The notes beneath the pieces are model-generated. The model had not been told where the DNA came from, did no database searches, and saw only the letters and a list, made by a program, of their open reading frames with translations. DNA of 64,000 nt from Oopsacas minuta. Its lineage: Eukaryota; Porifera; Hexactinellida; Lyssacinosida; Leucopsacidae. A program made the translations under genes and the position numbers. The stretch is taken from NCBI GenBank assembly GCA_024704765.1, contig JAKMXF010000033.1, positions 892,847-956,846 on the forward strand. Reading direction: 5' to 3'. Below, one piece after another: positions 1 through 10,588 of this stretch (its first letter is position 1; the number at the start of each line of letters is the position of its first letter).

Positions 1-1424
1 TCAATGATACACAGGTTACTAATAGTCCATTCAATGTTAAGGTATTCGATCCATCAAAAGTAATAGCCTCAGGTCCTGGTATTGACGGGGTAGGAATTAG
101 GGTAAACCAACCAGCTGATGTATTCCTTGACACAACTAATGCTGGAGAAGGAGAATTCCAGTGTTGTGTTAAAGGACCTGATGAAGAGAGTGAATTCAAA
201 GTAAATCCAAATGGACACGATAATACGCTACAAGGCTCGTACGTTCCTAACAAACCATCCGAGTATAATGTGTCAGTTAAAATGGAAGGATACGAAATTC
301 CTCATTCTCCTTTTAAGGTAGTTATAAGCGACTCCCTCAAGCTAAGCGGTCCAGCTATCCAATACGCGTACGTAGACCAACCTACACACGTGGATGTGGA
401 TACATCTAATTCTGGAAACAGGACCCTCTCTGCTGAACTCGTGGATCCCAAAGGTAAAAAAATCCCTACTAAGATCTCAGCTACAAGCGAAACATCTCAG
501 GAAGTAGAATTTACACCTAGAGTCGGAGGACACCATAATCTAAACTTCATGTACGGTGGCTCTCCTCTACCTTATGACATTAGAGTACTGGATCTTAACA
601 AGGTTAAGGCTTATGGACCAGGCTTAGCAAACAAAGGAAATGTTGTTAATGAAGATACTGTATTCACAGTTGAAACTGGAGGTCTCATGTCAGAGGACTT
701 GACTATAGTCATTAAAAACAAATCGTCAGATGAGGAGGTAGCTCCAGAAATAAAGAAAACCGGAGAAGATAAGTTTGAAATTGCATACAAGCCTACTAAA
801 GCTGACCTTCATAACGTAGGTATCCGTCTCGTAGGGGTTGAAGTGTGTGAGAGTCCGTATGAGGTTGCTATCTGTGATCCATTAGCTATTAAAGCATATG
901 GACCAGGATTAGAAAAAGGCATCGAGAAAACCCCAACCGAGTTCTTCGTCGAATTATGTGAAGGTGGCGAGGGATCTCTAGCAGTAGCAATAGAGGGACC
1001 AGAAGAAACAGACTTGACAATTGAACGAGAGACCGATAGCTTATACAAGTTCAGTTATACACCAGAAAGAGCTGGGGTATATGACGTCAACATAACATTC
1101 TGTGACAAACCGATTAAGCAATCTCCTTTTGTGGTGCGTGTGAGTCGAGGGCCACCAGATGCTTCAAAGTGTATCCCACAAGACATCAATGAAACAGGCT
1201 TCTTCATGATTGATGCAAAGAATGCTGGAGGCAGTGGATTGCTGGAAGTAGGAGTCTCTGGGAACAATTATCCTTGTGACTTTGTATCTGTCAAACACAA
1301 TGGCGACTATACATTCAATATTAACTATGCACAGCCAGAACCTGGTGAGACAACCATCAGTGTGAAATGGCATGGAGAACATATCAAAGGAAGTCCTTTT
1401 AACATCATTACTGAAGCCAACTGA
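1..1424 (+). CDS. FLN: Filamin, C-terminal part (5' truncated by window edge)
   Basis: The reading frame is open from base 3 to the TGA/TAG-terminated end, so about 473 residues are visible and the gene begins outside the window. The protein is a run of about five filamin-type immunoglobulin repeats of roughly 95 residues. Each shows the family hallmarks: a YGPGL or SGPGI turn near the start and a closing xSPF strand (NSPF, HSPF, QSPF, GSPF). Filamins are actin crosslinkers at the cell cortex, and their last repeat mediates dimerisation; the final repeat here, ending in GSPFNI, should be that one by position. An in-frame GTG at 270 is internal and is not a start. No intron is seen in this part. 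An AATAAA at 1752-1757 could serve as the poly(A) signal. Confidence 0.9.
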   Translation, partial: NDTQVTNSPFNVKVFDPSKVIASGPGIDGVGIRVNQPADVFLDTTNAGEGEFQCCVKGPDEESEFKVNPNGHDNTLQGSYVPNKPSEYNVSVKMEGYEIPHSPFKVVISDSLKLSGPAIQYAYVDQPTHVDVDTSNSGNRTLSAELVDPKGKKIPTKISATSETSQEVEFTPRVGGHHNLNFMYGGSPLPYDIRVLDLNKVKAYGPGLANKGNVVNEDTVFTVETGGLMSEDLTIVIKNKSSDEEVAPEIKKTGEDKFEIAYKPTKADLHNVGIRLVGVEVCESPYEVAICDPLAIKAYGPGLEKGIEKTPTEFFVELCEGGEGSLAVAIEGPEETDLTIERETDSLYKFSYTPERAGVYDVNITFCDKPIKQSPFVVRVSRGPPDASKCIPQDINETGFFMIDAKNAGGSGLLEVGVSGNNYPCDFVSVKHNGDYTFNINYAQPEPGETTISVKWHGEHIKGSPFNIITEAN

Positions 1425-2478
1425 TAGAGTTCAACAACCAAATATACATGTAGGAATAATGTATAGCTGTGCTTAAAATGTTTGTGTTGTGTTGTGTTAA
1501 TTAGTTTGTTAGATATAGACTGGCATTTTGTTAGAATGATTATTTAATAGTCATTTGAAGATTATTGTATGCAAAGATATTTGAACTTGGACAATTTTAC
1601 AATTTGGTGTAAATTTGTTCAACAGAATATGGTCGACGTTTCTGATAAAAAGCATCTCTTCACTTCCCGGACTCTGAATAGTAATTTCCCTACTCTTACA
1701 ATGCAGATTTATTTCAAGTAAAAAGCAAATACGTACAATAGTATGGAACTAAATAAAGTTGAAAGCAAACCTTCCTACATACGTGATGTAATAAAATCGC
1801 ATTCAACAATTTTTGTATGGGAAGAAATACAAAATACACTATGTAGCAAATTGATTTATGGTATGTCGACTTCAATCTCCGGGTAAGTAATTGTTAAGTT
1901 ACATAACACATTTTGTATAATAGGTAATATGTTCAGAGCAAAGTATGAATATTTTTCAATAGTAAAATATTCCTACTAGGCGCAGCGCTAAGTAGAAATT
2001 AATGCATAGTGAAATATAAATGGGTTCATTACAGGATCTGATTTAAATCTGGCCCTGGTTTATTGTCGAAATATCTTAGAAATTTATCCCATTAATATTT
2101 ACAATGCAATTTAACTCCTACTTTGCGCATTACAAGTGTATTAAATTATTGTTTGTATTTTTGTTGTTATACGTAATTCTACTAAATTGTCCTATTTAGT
2201 CAGGGTTACTTATTGTGAACCTTCACAGAAAAACATAAATAAGGATTCTTATAACATGTATAGTCTATATTCGTATCTATCAAGTTGAACTACTTCAATA
2301 AATCAGTGTTGCATCTGTCCATGTAAGGAGATACATAAGTAAATTGTATAGTTTAACCCATGTAGACAATCTACTTATACAAAGATGAACTATGTAATAA
2401 TTATATATTTTCTAATTTAGCAATAACAATATCAATAAGGTAAGTACTAATTGTAAAGCAATGATTGATTTGTTATTA
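1425..2478. other. 3' UTR of filamin and AT-rich intergenic DNA
   Basis: No coding potential is visible. A canonical AATAAA lies at 1752-1757, about 330 bp after the filamin stop. The rest is AT-rich with no recognisable family. Confidence 0.5.
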
Positions 2479-3058
2479 CAGTAGAACTCGGATAGACGGA
2501 CCTGAATATTGAGAATTTTTGTAACCGCTCCTATCCCGTTAATTTGGTTAAGAATAGGCTAAACTTGTCTTGTTTGTCATAGTTGTTATATGTGAATGCA
2601 TTTCAACCCCAGTAAAAGGGCCAAATTTGAGAAATCTGGTAGTATGAAACTGCAAAAAATATTCGACCTCGCTTCCTTATTCGGGATTATCTCCAAAGAA
2701 TCTAACCAGGAGAAAGAGAATCGTAATAGCTTTCTTCTGACCCTATCTCCAGCCCTGTAGCTACTAAACTGACTAAACTGACGCAGTTACGAACGTTTCA
2801 TCAACAATATTACGAAAATACTTCACTTTACCAAGCTTAAACCAGCTTTGGTGCTACAGGGTTGCTGGAAGAAATCCCCGACGATTCTCTTTCACCCTGT
2901 TATGTTTAAAGGCCCATTTGGATCGGCTTTTTGGAGATAATCCCCGATTAAGACGTATTATGTCCTATATCCCAAAATATAGTAATAATACATTGTAATA
3001 GTATACCTAGTACTAATTTTTGTTCCCTGAGGGGGTACGTCTTATCCTAGTTCTACTG
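2479..3058. mobile_element. Non-autonomous Tigger/pogo-like element
   Basis: The left end reads CAGTAGAACTCGGATA and the right end, reverse-complemented, reads CAGTAGAACTAGGATA. Both are bounded by TA dinucleotides (2477-2478 and 3059-3060), as in Tc1/mariner-pogo insertions. There is no transposase. An internal imperfect inverted repeat (GGGATTATCTCCAAAGAATC near 2682 against GGAGATAATCCCC near 2934) suggests a folded or nested MITE. Confidence 0.6.
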
Positions 3059-3327
3059 TATGTAGAAAGGAATGTTAAAGTATGTTGTGTAACTGTGATA
3101 GCATTCCTACTGATTCTTGGATAGTAGAAATTTCATAGAGATTTTGATATACATGGTCCGTGTATACAAGAGTAGTAGACATATCACAGTAGTAACAGTG
3201 CCTATACTATCATATTTTGGATTGGTAGTTGAATTTGTTGGCATTATTGAGTATCTATGCACTAAAAGTTTATGATTACTCTCTTCATGTAAATAAATTA
3301 TATTCAGCACAGAATAGATTCTAAGAT

Positions 3328-4659
3328 ATGGCAACTAAGCAAACACCACCACCACCAATGACCCCCAAACCAAAATATAAACTACTACTATCTCCCGAGA
3401 TTGGAAGAAATTTGTGTAGAGTCAAAGACTCGGAAGTAAATAGTACCCAAGACATGTTGACATGGACCCAGTCATATCATGACTCTAAGATCACAGGAGT
3501 AAGTCGAAACGGATCAAATACCCTCAACAGGCCAGGGATTCAAGGATACGGAGAGGAATATCGAGGTTATAGGAGAGATATTCTAATTGAGGATTTGTCA
3601 GACAGAATGAATGTCTTTTTGGTCTGTAACCGTTGTAAGGGGATCATGAGAGACGCTTGTATGTCAACTGACGGGGAACAATTTTGTGAGTGTTGTAGAA
3701 AACAAGAATCATTATACTCGGAACAGTATGAACAGACTATCCCGAATGCACACGTGAGGAACACAGTCCTGTCACTTAAGTGCTCGTGTCCCTTGTTCGA
3801 ACGGGGTTGTAAATGGCTAGGAATACTAGAAAAATGTGAGAACCATCTTGATCTGTGTAGTCATGTTTATGAGAAATGCAAACTAGGATGTGGTATAGTG
3901 TTACAGCGTCATAAACTAAAAAGACATGTCTGTGAAAAACGCAAATTTCGTGAAACTCCTTGTCAGACAGATTTCAAAGTTAGTGATATGCCTCAGGAAG
4001 AATGTCCAAAAATGGCACTGACATGTGAACTGGGATGTGGCATGCTAATTTGTTGGGAGGATATGGCACGACACCTAAAGGAGGAATGTGAAGTAGGACT
4101 AATTAAGAGGAAAGAACTCAATCAACATTTGGAAGGGAAGAGAACTGAACACACAGATTTGAAACTCAGTGCTATGGAAGATAATGTTATGCAAAAGAGT
4201 GAACTGATTGTTAAACAGAATGAAATGATTGAACAAATGTCTCAACAATTTATATCACTATGTTCCATCACCAACACTTCAAATTTCGAATGGAGAATTG
4301 AAAACGTTCAAGGTATTGTATCAGGGGACTTACCACCATGTTCTCAACAATTTCAAGTTGCTGGTTTCGATTTCAATTTGAATTTTGTAAACAATGCTAT
4401 GATAAATATTCACTTCCCGAACCAGGAAATTAGAAAACTAGACTGGCCCTTTAAAGCGAAATTTAATATTCGTTTGATTTGTCATACTGATCTAGATGCG
4501 ACTTTGCAATATGAAAGTAGAATAATTGAAATAAAACAGAAAGAATGTATTAAATTTGGGTACTACAGTGCTGCTGTTATTCAAATCGATGCTGAATATG
4601 CAACTGATGAGCATTTTATCAGAGATGGGGGAATTGATTTTGAAATATTTGTAATTTAG
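3328..4659 (+). CDS. TRAF-like protein (degenerate RING, TRAF zinc fingers, coiled coil, C-terminal MATH-like domain)
   Basis: This 443-residue single-exon gene starts at the ATG at 3328. A degenerate RING-like cluster lies at about residues 95-125 (CNRC, then DAC, then FCECC). TRAF-type zinc fingers follow at about 145-265, including CPLFERGC and several CxLGCG motifs. A short acidic coiled coil at about 270-310 leads into a MATH-like C-terminus that opens with FEWRIENV and ends in FEIFVI. Proteins of this kind are cytoplasmic adaptors, often ubiquitin ligases, downstream of TNF-receptor or Toll-type receptors. Whether the altered RING is active is doubtful. It is clearly paralogous to the next gene downstream but has fewer zinc fingers and a longer, proline-rich N-terminus. 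AATAAA follows at 4728-4733. The receptor partner cannot be inferred. Confidence 0.8.
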   Translation: MATKQTPPPPMTPKPKYKLLLSPEIGRNLCRVKDSEVNSTQDMLTWTQSYHDSKITGVSRNGSNTLNRPGIQGYGEEYRGYRRDILIEDLSDRMNVFLVCNRCKGIMRDACMSTDGEQFCECCRKQESLYSEQYEQTIPNAHVRNTVLSLKCSCPLFERGCKWLGILEKCENHLDLCSHVYEKCKLGCGIVLQRHKLKRHVCEKRKFRETPCQTDFKVSDMPQEECPKMALTCELGCGMLICWEDMARHLKEECEVGLIKRKELNQHLEGKRTEHTDLKLSAMEDNVMQKSELIVKQNEMIEQMSQQFISLCSITNTSNFEWRIENVQGIVSGDLPPCSQQFQVAGFDFNLNFVNNAMINIHFPNQEIRKLDWPFKAKFNIRLICHTDLDATLQYESRIIEIKQKECIKFGYYSAAVIQIDAEYATDEHFIRDGGIDFEIFVI

Positions 4660-4710
4660 TTGTTAATACTGAATTATTACTACACATATAAATCATTTTT
4701 GTAATTGTGA

Positions 4711-5176
4711 TCTATATTATTAAATTCAATAAATTGCTATTTTTGTCTGTCTGAATCAGATTTCACACTTCAAACAAATCATATGTAAATTTAATTGTTA
4801 TTCTTTTGAATAGTAAGCAAATAGTTGAAATGTTAAAATATAGGTAAAGACTTGCTCTTAACTGCTACAATGATGTAACAAAGTATGCTGAACCCGAATT
4901 TCGCATTTTCAATTTTCTTATATGGAACTTTATTGTTGTTTTTATGGATACATGTAGCATAGCAACACAGTGGAAATCGTGTATCGAGGTACAGACATAC
5001 TCTTAACGGCTGTATAAGGGTATTCGAGTGGCTGAATCCGAATTTCGCATTTCAAGTTTCTCATCTGATACATTTTGCTATTTTATATTATACTAATTTT
5101 GAGGCACCAAGTGCCGAGTTCCATGCAAACACAAAGTGTTTGCCAGCCACGCAGCGCGACAAGCGAATCGCACTAG
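4711..5176 (+). repeat. Dispersed repeat R1, copy a (Helitron-like non-autonomous)
   Basis: The copy starts with TCTATATTATTAAATT preceded by A, and ends in a cluster of short palindromes (GGCACCAAGTGCC, then AACACAAAGTGTT, then GCGAATCGC) and CTAG followed by T. Related copies lie at 7095, 17642, 29101, 39212 and 62048. The A^TC...CT[A/C]G^T boundary with a 3' hairpin fits Helitron-type ends. The family has no coding capacity. Confidence 0.45.
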
Positions 5177-5431
5177 TATCATATTAAGAGAATAAGATAT
5201 TTAACCATATCATTATTAAGCCAAAACGAGATTTTATCATCTCTACCTAAAGAGACAAGAGATTACATCAACTCAAAATAGAGAAATTACGATGTTGCGT
5301 TTCATAAGCCTAGAAATATGTATATGAGTAATTAATTCTTTAAATCTAGAAATTAATACTTAAGATTACTACAATTTTCAGGTACTATCCTCAATATATA
5401 ACAAGTACGAGCAATGAATTGATTAAAAGAA

Positions 5432-6997
5432 ATGGCAGCTAAATATGTAGAAAACCTTGAACCCGAGATAGCTGAATCTTTGTGCCGAGTCAGAAGAAAA
5501 GATGGAAAATTGGGCGGTTTTAGGAAAGACATTTTGGTTGAAAATATATCAGAGACAGAGATGGCTGCCTTGCTTTGCAACCGTTGCCAAGGAATCTTAA
5601 GAATGGCATGTTTTTCAGATAGCGGCGAGCATTTTTGTAAATGCTGTATGAAATTTCTGGAACCAACATATACGAACACAAAATTGAGGAAAATAATTTA
5701 TTCACTCAAAAGCTCGTGTCCTTTATACAATCGAGGCTGTCATCAGCTAGGAAAACTAGGAAAATGTGAGAAGCACATGGCTGTATGTGAATATGTTTAT
5801 GTGCAATGTGAAGTAGCCTGTGAAATAGTGTTACCACGTCATGAGCTCAAAATACATATGAGTGAAATTTGTGTACAACGTGATATTCCGTGCGAGTACT
5901 GTGATCAATATTTCAACGTGTATGGTATGATTTACCATTTGAATCAGTGTGACAAGATGCCACTAACATGCGAACAAAGATGTGGCACAGTGGTGTGTCG
6001 CGAGAATATGGCACAACACCTAGAAAATTGTTATCTTGTAGAAGAGGAATGTAAATTAGGCTGTGGAATAGTGTCACCACGTGATGAGCTTGAAATTCAT
6101 ACGAATCACGAGTGTATACAACGGGAAATAGGATGTGAGCATTGTGGAAAGAATTATAAAGTTTGTGACATGCCTAGCCATAATAAAGAGTGCACAAATA
6201 TGCCACTGCCATGTAAACAAAAATGTGGCTCAATTGTGCATCGCAAGGATATGAGAGAAAAGTGTCGTGATATGCCTAACCATCTGGTAAAGTATCAAAT
6301 CGAACCACTAAGATGTGAACAAGGATGTGGCATATTGGTGTGTCTTGAGGATATATCACGACACCTAGATGAGGAATGTGTAGAGAAGAAGGTAGAGTGT
6401 CCGTTCATAAAGTACAAGTGTGAAGTAGGACTAATCAAGAGGAAGGAACTCAATGTGCATTTGGAGGAGAAAAGGACTGAACACACAGAATTGAAACTCA
6501 GTGCTATGGAAGAGATGGTTATGGAACAGGACGAAATGATCAGAAAAATGTCTAGCCGTTTTACAACACTTTGTTCTATCACCAAAACCACTGAACTTAA
6601 ATGGAAAATTGAAAATGTAAGAGATATTCTATCCTGCAACAGTTTTTCAACTTCAACATCTCCAAAATATGAAGTTGCTGGATTCAAATTCAATTTCAAT
6701 TTATCAAGTTATGCCTCAATCAATATTCTTTTCCCAAGCCAGGAAACATCCAAATCTTCACCTGGTAAGCTAAACTGGCCCTTCAAAGCAAAATTTTTAT
6801 TTCGTATGATTTGCCATAACGACCCAAATGGCATATTGGAATATAGAAGCAATATAATTGAAATAAGGCAGGAAGATTGCAGTAAATATGAGTACATTAG
6901 TGATCCTATTGCTCAAATAAATGCTGAACATGCAACTAGTATGTACTATATGATAGACGGTGGTATTGATCTAGAAATATTTGTAATTTTACAATAA
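5432..6997 (+). CDS. TRAF-like protein, tandem paralogue with extended zinc-finger array
   Basis: This 521-residue single-exon gene starts at the ATG at 5432, about 770 bp downstream of its paralogue in the same orientation. A degenerate RING-like segment lies at about residues 49-75 (CNRC, MAC, FCKCC). It is followed by a long array of TRAF-type zinc fingers at about 95-345, with repeated CELGCG/CEQGCG and HL...C units. A coiled coil follows at about 350-385. A MATH-like C-terminus has LKWKIENV at its start and LEIFVILQ at its end. Compared with the upstream copy it carries roughly two to three more zinc-finger units, so the array has expanded or contracted since duplication. The expected role is as an adaptor in TNFR/TLR-like signalling. 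The stop overlaps an AATAAA at 6993-6998. Confidence 0.82.
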   Translation: MAAKYVENLEPEIAESLCRVRRKDGKLGGFRKDILVENISETEMAALLCNRCQGILRMACFSDSGEHFCKCCMKFLEPTYTNTKLRKIIYSLKSSCPLYNRGCHQLGKLGKCEKHMAVCEYVYVQCEVACEIVLPRHELKIHMSEICVQRDIPCEYCDQYFNVYGMIYHLNQCDKMPLTCEQRCGTVVCRENMAQHLENCYLVEEECKLGCGIVSPRDELEIHTNHECIQREIGCEHCGKNYKVCDMPSHNKECTNMPLPCKQKCGSIVHRKDMREKCRDMPNHLVKYQIEPLRCEQGCGILVCLEDISRHLDEECVEKKVECPFIKYKCEVGLIKRKELNVHLEEKRTEHTELKLSAMEEMVMEQDEMIRKMSSRFTTLCSITKTTELKWKIENVRDILSCNSFSTSTSPKYEVAGFKFNFNLSSYASINILFPSQETSKSSPGKLNWPFKAKFLFRMICHNDPNGILEYRSNIIEIRQEDCSKYEYISDPIAQINAEHATSMYYMIDGGIDLEIFVILQ

Positions 6998-7094
6998 ACG
7001 AATATGTTTACTGGACTATACCATCAAAATATTATTTGTAAATATAAACAATATTTTTCTTATTTACTACTATAAAATTAGGCTATATATCTAA

Positions 7095-7550
7095 TCTATA
7101 TTTTTAAATCTCAATTGTTGTTTGTTTGTTTGTCCGTTGTCAAGGAAGGGATTTACGGTATGCAATTTTGAAATTGTAGCACAACTTTGTATTTATCGTG
7201 TTTATCAAGGAAGTAAAAGAATTCAATAAAACTTCACTAAAATATATCGAACTTGCTGAATCCGATTTTCACACTTTTGGATTAATCATATGCAAACTTA
7301 TTGTTGTTTTTATGAATACAAAGTAAACAAATTAGCAAAATCCCGAAATGTACGTAGATACTTGCCCTCAACGGCTACAATGGGGGTTGATCTTACAAAG
7401 TAATTCAATAATATGTATGCCATATACGTATATTTGTGAATACATTGTTCTAAATATATCTATATTATAGGAGCCGTCAATTTGGAGAATAATGGATATA
7501 TCGAGGCGGAATGCGCCGAGTTCATCGCGAAGCGACGAAACAAAGGCTCG
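7095..7550 (+). repeat. Dispersed repeat R1, copy b
   Basis: The copy begins A^TCTATATTTTTAAATC and contains the family core TTTGTCCGTTGTCAAGG. It ends in a palindrome-rich tail (GCGAAGCGACG) with GGCTCG^T. It matches copies a and d over most of its length and is non-coding. Confidence 0.5.
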
Positions 7551-7625
7551 TATAATATAATAAATGGCAGAAAAGTCGATTGGAGTTTATCCAGAATTAT
7601 TGATGTACGCAAACAACCACTCGTG

Positions 7626-8020
7626 CCTGAGATATGAAGGGAATTGTGTCGAGTTAGAATGTCGGTTGTAAAAGTACCCATGTCTATTCATGCGTAGTAA
7701 GGGGAAAGGTTGAACAAAGTCTCAGTCCTCCAAAACAAATCCATGGTGACTTAAAGATCCCTATTCCGACTCCGAGGGTAAACACTTAATCCGAACCGAA
7801 TCCCGTAACATTGTCGGGAATCAAAAATGTATTGTAGACAGAGGGGAAATTCTAGGTTATAAGAGAGATATTTTACTAGAAAATTAGTCACAGAGAGAGA
7901 GAGAAAGAAAGAGTGTGTGCATTCTTGCTATGTACCATTGTAAGGGGATCATGATAGAAGCTTGAAAATTATGCCTCACTCTATTGAAATTCACTTCCAA
8001 ATATTATTATCAACCATCAA
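7626..8020 (+). pseudogene. TRAF-like gene relic (N-terminal part fused to a MATH scrap)
   Basis: The stretch around 7626-7655 translates as PEI-stop-RELCRVRM, matching PEIGRNLCRV of the gene at 3328. At 7850-7965 a copy of the GYRRDIL...CKGIM region is recognisable, with stops and indels. The sequence then jumps to a MATH-like scrap near 7970-8010, resembling the segment before HFPN/FPSQ in the intact genes. It is an internally deleted third member of the tandem TRAF-like cluster. Alignment is by eye. Confidence 0.65.
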
Positions 8021-8149
8021 CCTTTGGCATATTATAATAATCAAATATCATTGAAAAAACAATCATTGGAGGAAGTAGCCATAAATAGCCACTCAAAAAT
8101 CTCTGCCTACAGGGCATTTATATTTGAAAGTACAAATGGGGATGGGATG

Positions 8150-8185
8150 CACAGTGTGGCAAAATGGCCATAATGGGGAAATAGG
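8150..8185 (+). repeat. Transib left terminal inverted repeat (heptamer CACAGTG)
   Basis: The heptamer CACAGTG is at 8150-8156, followed by TGGCA. The second block GGGGAAATAGG is at 8175-8185, leaving 18 bp between heptamer and block. The end is distal to the transposase start. Confidence 0.88.
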
Positions 8186-8455
8186 TAAATGAATCTGTAT
8201 TATCGCCACAATTATACTTACATATACTAAATCGACACTGTAGATTTCAAAAATACCAATGATTATTTAGTAGCACGACTATAAACCTAGTTATGACGTA
8301 ATTACTGACATTTTCTAATTTTTAACACTTGTGGTTCATTAGTGAGGATATTATGAAAGTTGATAATACATGCATGTCATGGTCTCTATTCTGCTATTTG
8401 ATAACGTACAATTTAAAGACCCTTAATTATGTATGACTATTGGATATACTTATTA

Positions 8456-10588
8456 TCATAAATCATCTGATAGTATACTATTATATAATATCTCTTGGAG
8501 GCTATTTGCAACGTCTCTTTTCTTCTTTGCGTGCATCAAACGATTCTGTACTAAGATGGGGTCACTACAACATAACAACCTGACTAAAATATCTCTAACA
8601 TTATCAGTGAAAGAAGTTTTTCTTGCAAGATTCTCCCGATACCGCCTTACAAATTTATTGCAGGATTCTAAACATTCCTCAGAGAGATTCTGTAATCCCT
8701 TACCATTATTATAAGCACCTATTAACTGAAACGAATGGGCAAGTAACTTGTGCAAAGATGGAGTGATGCTTGCCCATGGGTACTCAATTAGAATAAATTC
8801 GTACGTTTCTTTGCACAATTCTTGCATTTTGTCACAGTTAATCAAGTCACCACTGTTGAGGAGTCTTAACAAAACAGATAGATTTGTCTGGATCTTCTCT
8901 AATGATATTTTATCTGAAGGATTAATGGAAGAAGTGGCCCACGTCAAAAAGTCTCTCTTATTTAAAAAGCAGTCTCGCGCAATGTTACCAGTGGTTGAAG
9001 TGCCGCCCTGGCTTGAAGGGATATCGACACTGAAATTACATCTTTCCTGGAGTATAGCTCGAACCCGTTTCATGGAAAAATTTACTTTCGAGTTTGATGG
9101 CGCCCATACCTTGTGTCCTGCATCAAGATGGTACATCAACAGCATGAACCACCTGAATACACAAAGGTAAGCATGCAAAGGAGATGCAGCTATAATATCG
9201 ATGTTAGAAGTTGGTTGATGCGTAATACCAACACGTTGATTTGATGGGAGTTTCAAGTAATCTTCTTCATCAACCTCTTCAAAAAGTTGCCGAGCGTCGC
9301 TAATTAGTCTGTTAATAGGGAAACCAGAATGGGCCCATTCTAAACTTTTAATTTGGCTATCCGTTGCAGTACACAGATGACAAGAAGCCCCACCAGCTCC
9401 ATCCAGCAATCCTGCCATCTTGGTATCAAAAAGGGAACGGACTATCTCGACCTGTGCATGGCCTCCAATAAGAGATAACCCATCCTGTATGATATGGTCT
9501 GTTTGAGGATTGACTATTGTATTCATGATAAGCTTTACACTAGAATAATCTTCTTTCAGAGCTATCAGTGCTACTGGCCTAAAGCAGAACGGAGAGTTGG
9601 GTGAGCTGTTATAGAACACGTCATTTCCAAGTGTGTCTGTAATTGATATTACTTTGAATCCGAACAAAATGAAAGTTTTTGTGCTTAATGCAGAATTGTT
9701 GCTTTGTTGGTTATAGGTTTGATGACAACCGGAGCCATCCAATCCATCAGATATCTTAATTTTGAGTGGGTAGTGTGAATCAGGAACTGGGTCTAATGTT
9801 GAAAGCAAGCGTTGAATGGTCAGACTAAGGATGGAATGATAAGAGACGCAAGTCCCAATTGACAATGCTTCGGGGTCTCTGACTATTCCCATTTCATTTA
9901 TTAGGCTTATTTCCCTACGATATTGCGAGACAAGTTTATAGGAAGGAAGCTTAACATCACCTTTGAGAATTCTTTTCAGATTCGTGTATTTACTCGCCCC
10001 AATTTCTAATCTGTCCAATATATAAGCACATTTAGAGATTTGTACTTTGTTCAATACACCGCTAAAAGATCCCTTATCAATTATTTCTCTGCACATGTCT
10101 GAAGTATCACGGTCATAGGATTTATTTGAGACTAATTCTAAAGCTAGAGCGAGTAGTTGTTTAGGCTCAATCTTTTCTCTCTCTGCTAAAAAGTCCACAT
10201 GCTCTAAAAGAACACCAAGTCTCGATCTGGAAGTCTTCATGTGACATTCGAGAATATGCTTCCGGGATTCAGTTACAATCTGTTCTGAAAAGTTTCGATT
10301 TTCAGAATCAGTGACTAAAGAAAATTCAGGATCAAGCGATATTCTCTTTCTTGGATTGGATATTGTTAGATGAGTAGAGTGGAAAATCATATTATCCCAT
10401 GTTTCAAGATCCTTCCTGCGGTAAGCCTCTCTGGATGTTAGAAGTGATTTAAATTTTAAATGAAGAGTAGCAGTTTCTTCTTCGGATAAATGGTTGTTCT
10501 CAATAAGTTTCCTAACAGAGACTGTAACACTTCTTCCATTCGAAATATACAAACTATATGCCTCATTGTTGGTGATTAGTACAGACAT
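8456..10588 (-). CDS. Transib transposase, RAG1-core homologue
   Basis: This 710-residue intact reading frame runs from the ATG at 10588; an earlier in-frame TTG at 10597 has no ATG upstream before a stop. It is a DDE recombinase of the Transib/RAG1 family, which cuts DNA by nick-and-hairpin chemistry. Numbered from the ATG, the catalytic acids are D281 (ISDGLDG), D388 (LFDTKMAG) and E641 (ECLESCNK, aligning with the RAG1 E962 segment). The RAG1-type zinc site is complete: C403-x2-C406 (SCHLC) and H613-x4-H618 (HKLLAH). The Transib-typical FCFRPVALIALKED block precedes the second aspartate, and LLCCSDPI follows the glutamate. Length matches Transib transposases and there is no RING or nonamer-binding region like vertebrate RAG1. 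I see no frameshift. It could be an active transposase; domestication is less likely because the ends and duplication are intact. Confidence 0.93.
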   Translation of the reverse strand: MSVLITNNEAYSLYISNGRSVTVSVRKLIENNHLSEEETATLHLKFKSLLTSREAYRRKDLETWDNMIFHSTHLTISNPRKRISLDPEFSLVTDSENRNFSEQIVTESRKHILECHMKTSRSRLGVLLEHVDFLAEREKIEPKQLLALALELVSNKSYDRDTSDMCREIIDKGSFSGVLNKVQISKCAYILDRLEIGASKYTNLKRILKGDVKLPSYKLVSQYRREISLINEMGIVRDPEALSIGTCVSYHSILSLTIQRLLSTLDPVPDSHYPLKIKISDGLDGSGCHQTYNQQSNNSALSTKTFILFGFKVISITDTLGNDVFYNSSPNSPFCFRPVALIALKEDYSSVKLIMNTIVNPQTDHIIQDGLSLIGGHAQVEIVRSLFDTKMAGLLDGAGGASCHLCTATDSQIKSLEWAHSGFPINRLISDARQLFEEVDEEDYLKLPSNQRVGITHQPTSNIDIIAASPLHAYLCVFRWFMLLMYHLDAGHKVWAPSNSKVNFSMKRVRAILQERCNFSVDIPSSQGGTSTTGNIARDCFLNKRDFLTWATSSINPSDKISLEKIQTNLSVLLRLLNSGDLINCDKMQELCKETYEFILIEYPWASITPSLHKLLAHSFQLIGAYNNGKGLQNLSEECLESCNKFVRRYRENLARKTSFTDNVRDILVRLLCCSDPILVQNRLMHAKKKRDVANSLQEILYNSILSDDL

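Noticed and set aside
8748-9170. 140-codon plus-strand open frame inside the Transib gene
   Set aside because: It is antisense to the conserved transposase frame and has no recognisable domain.
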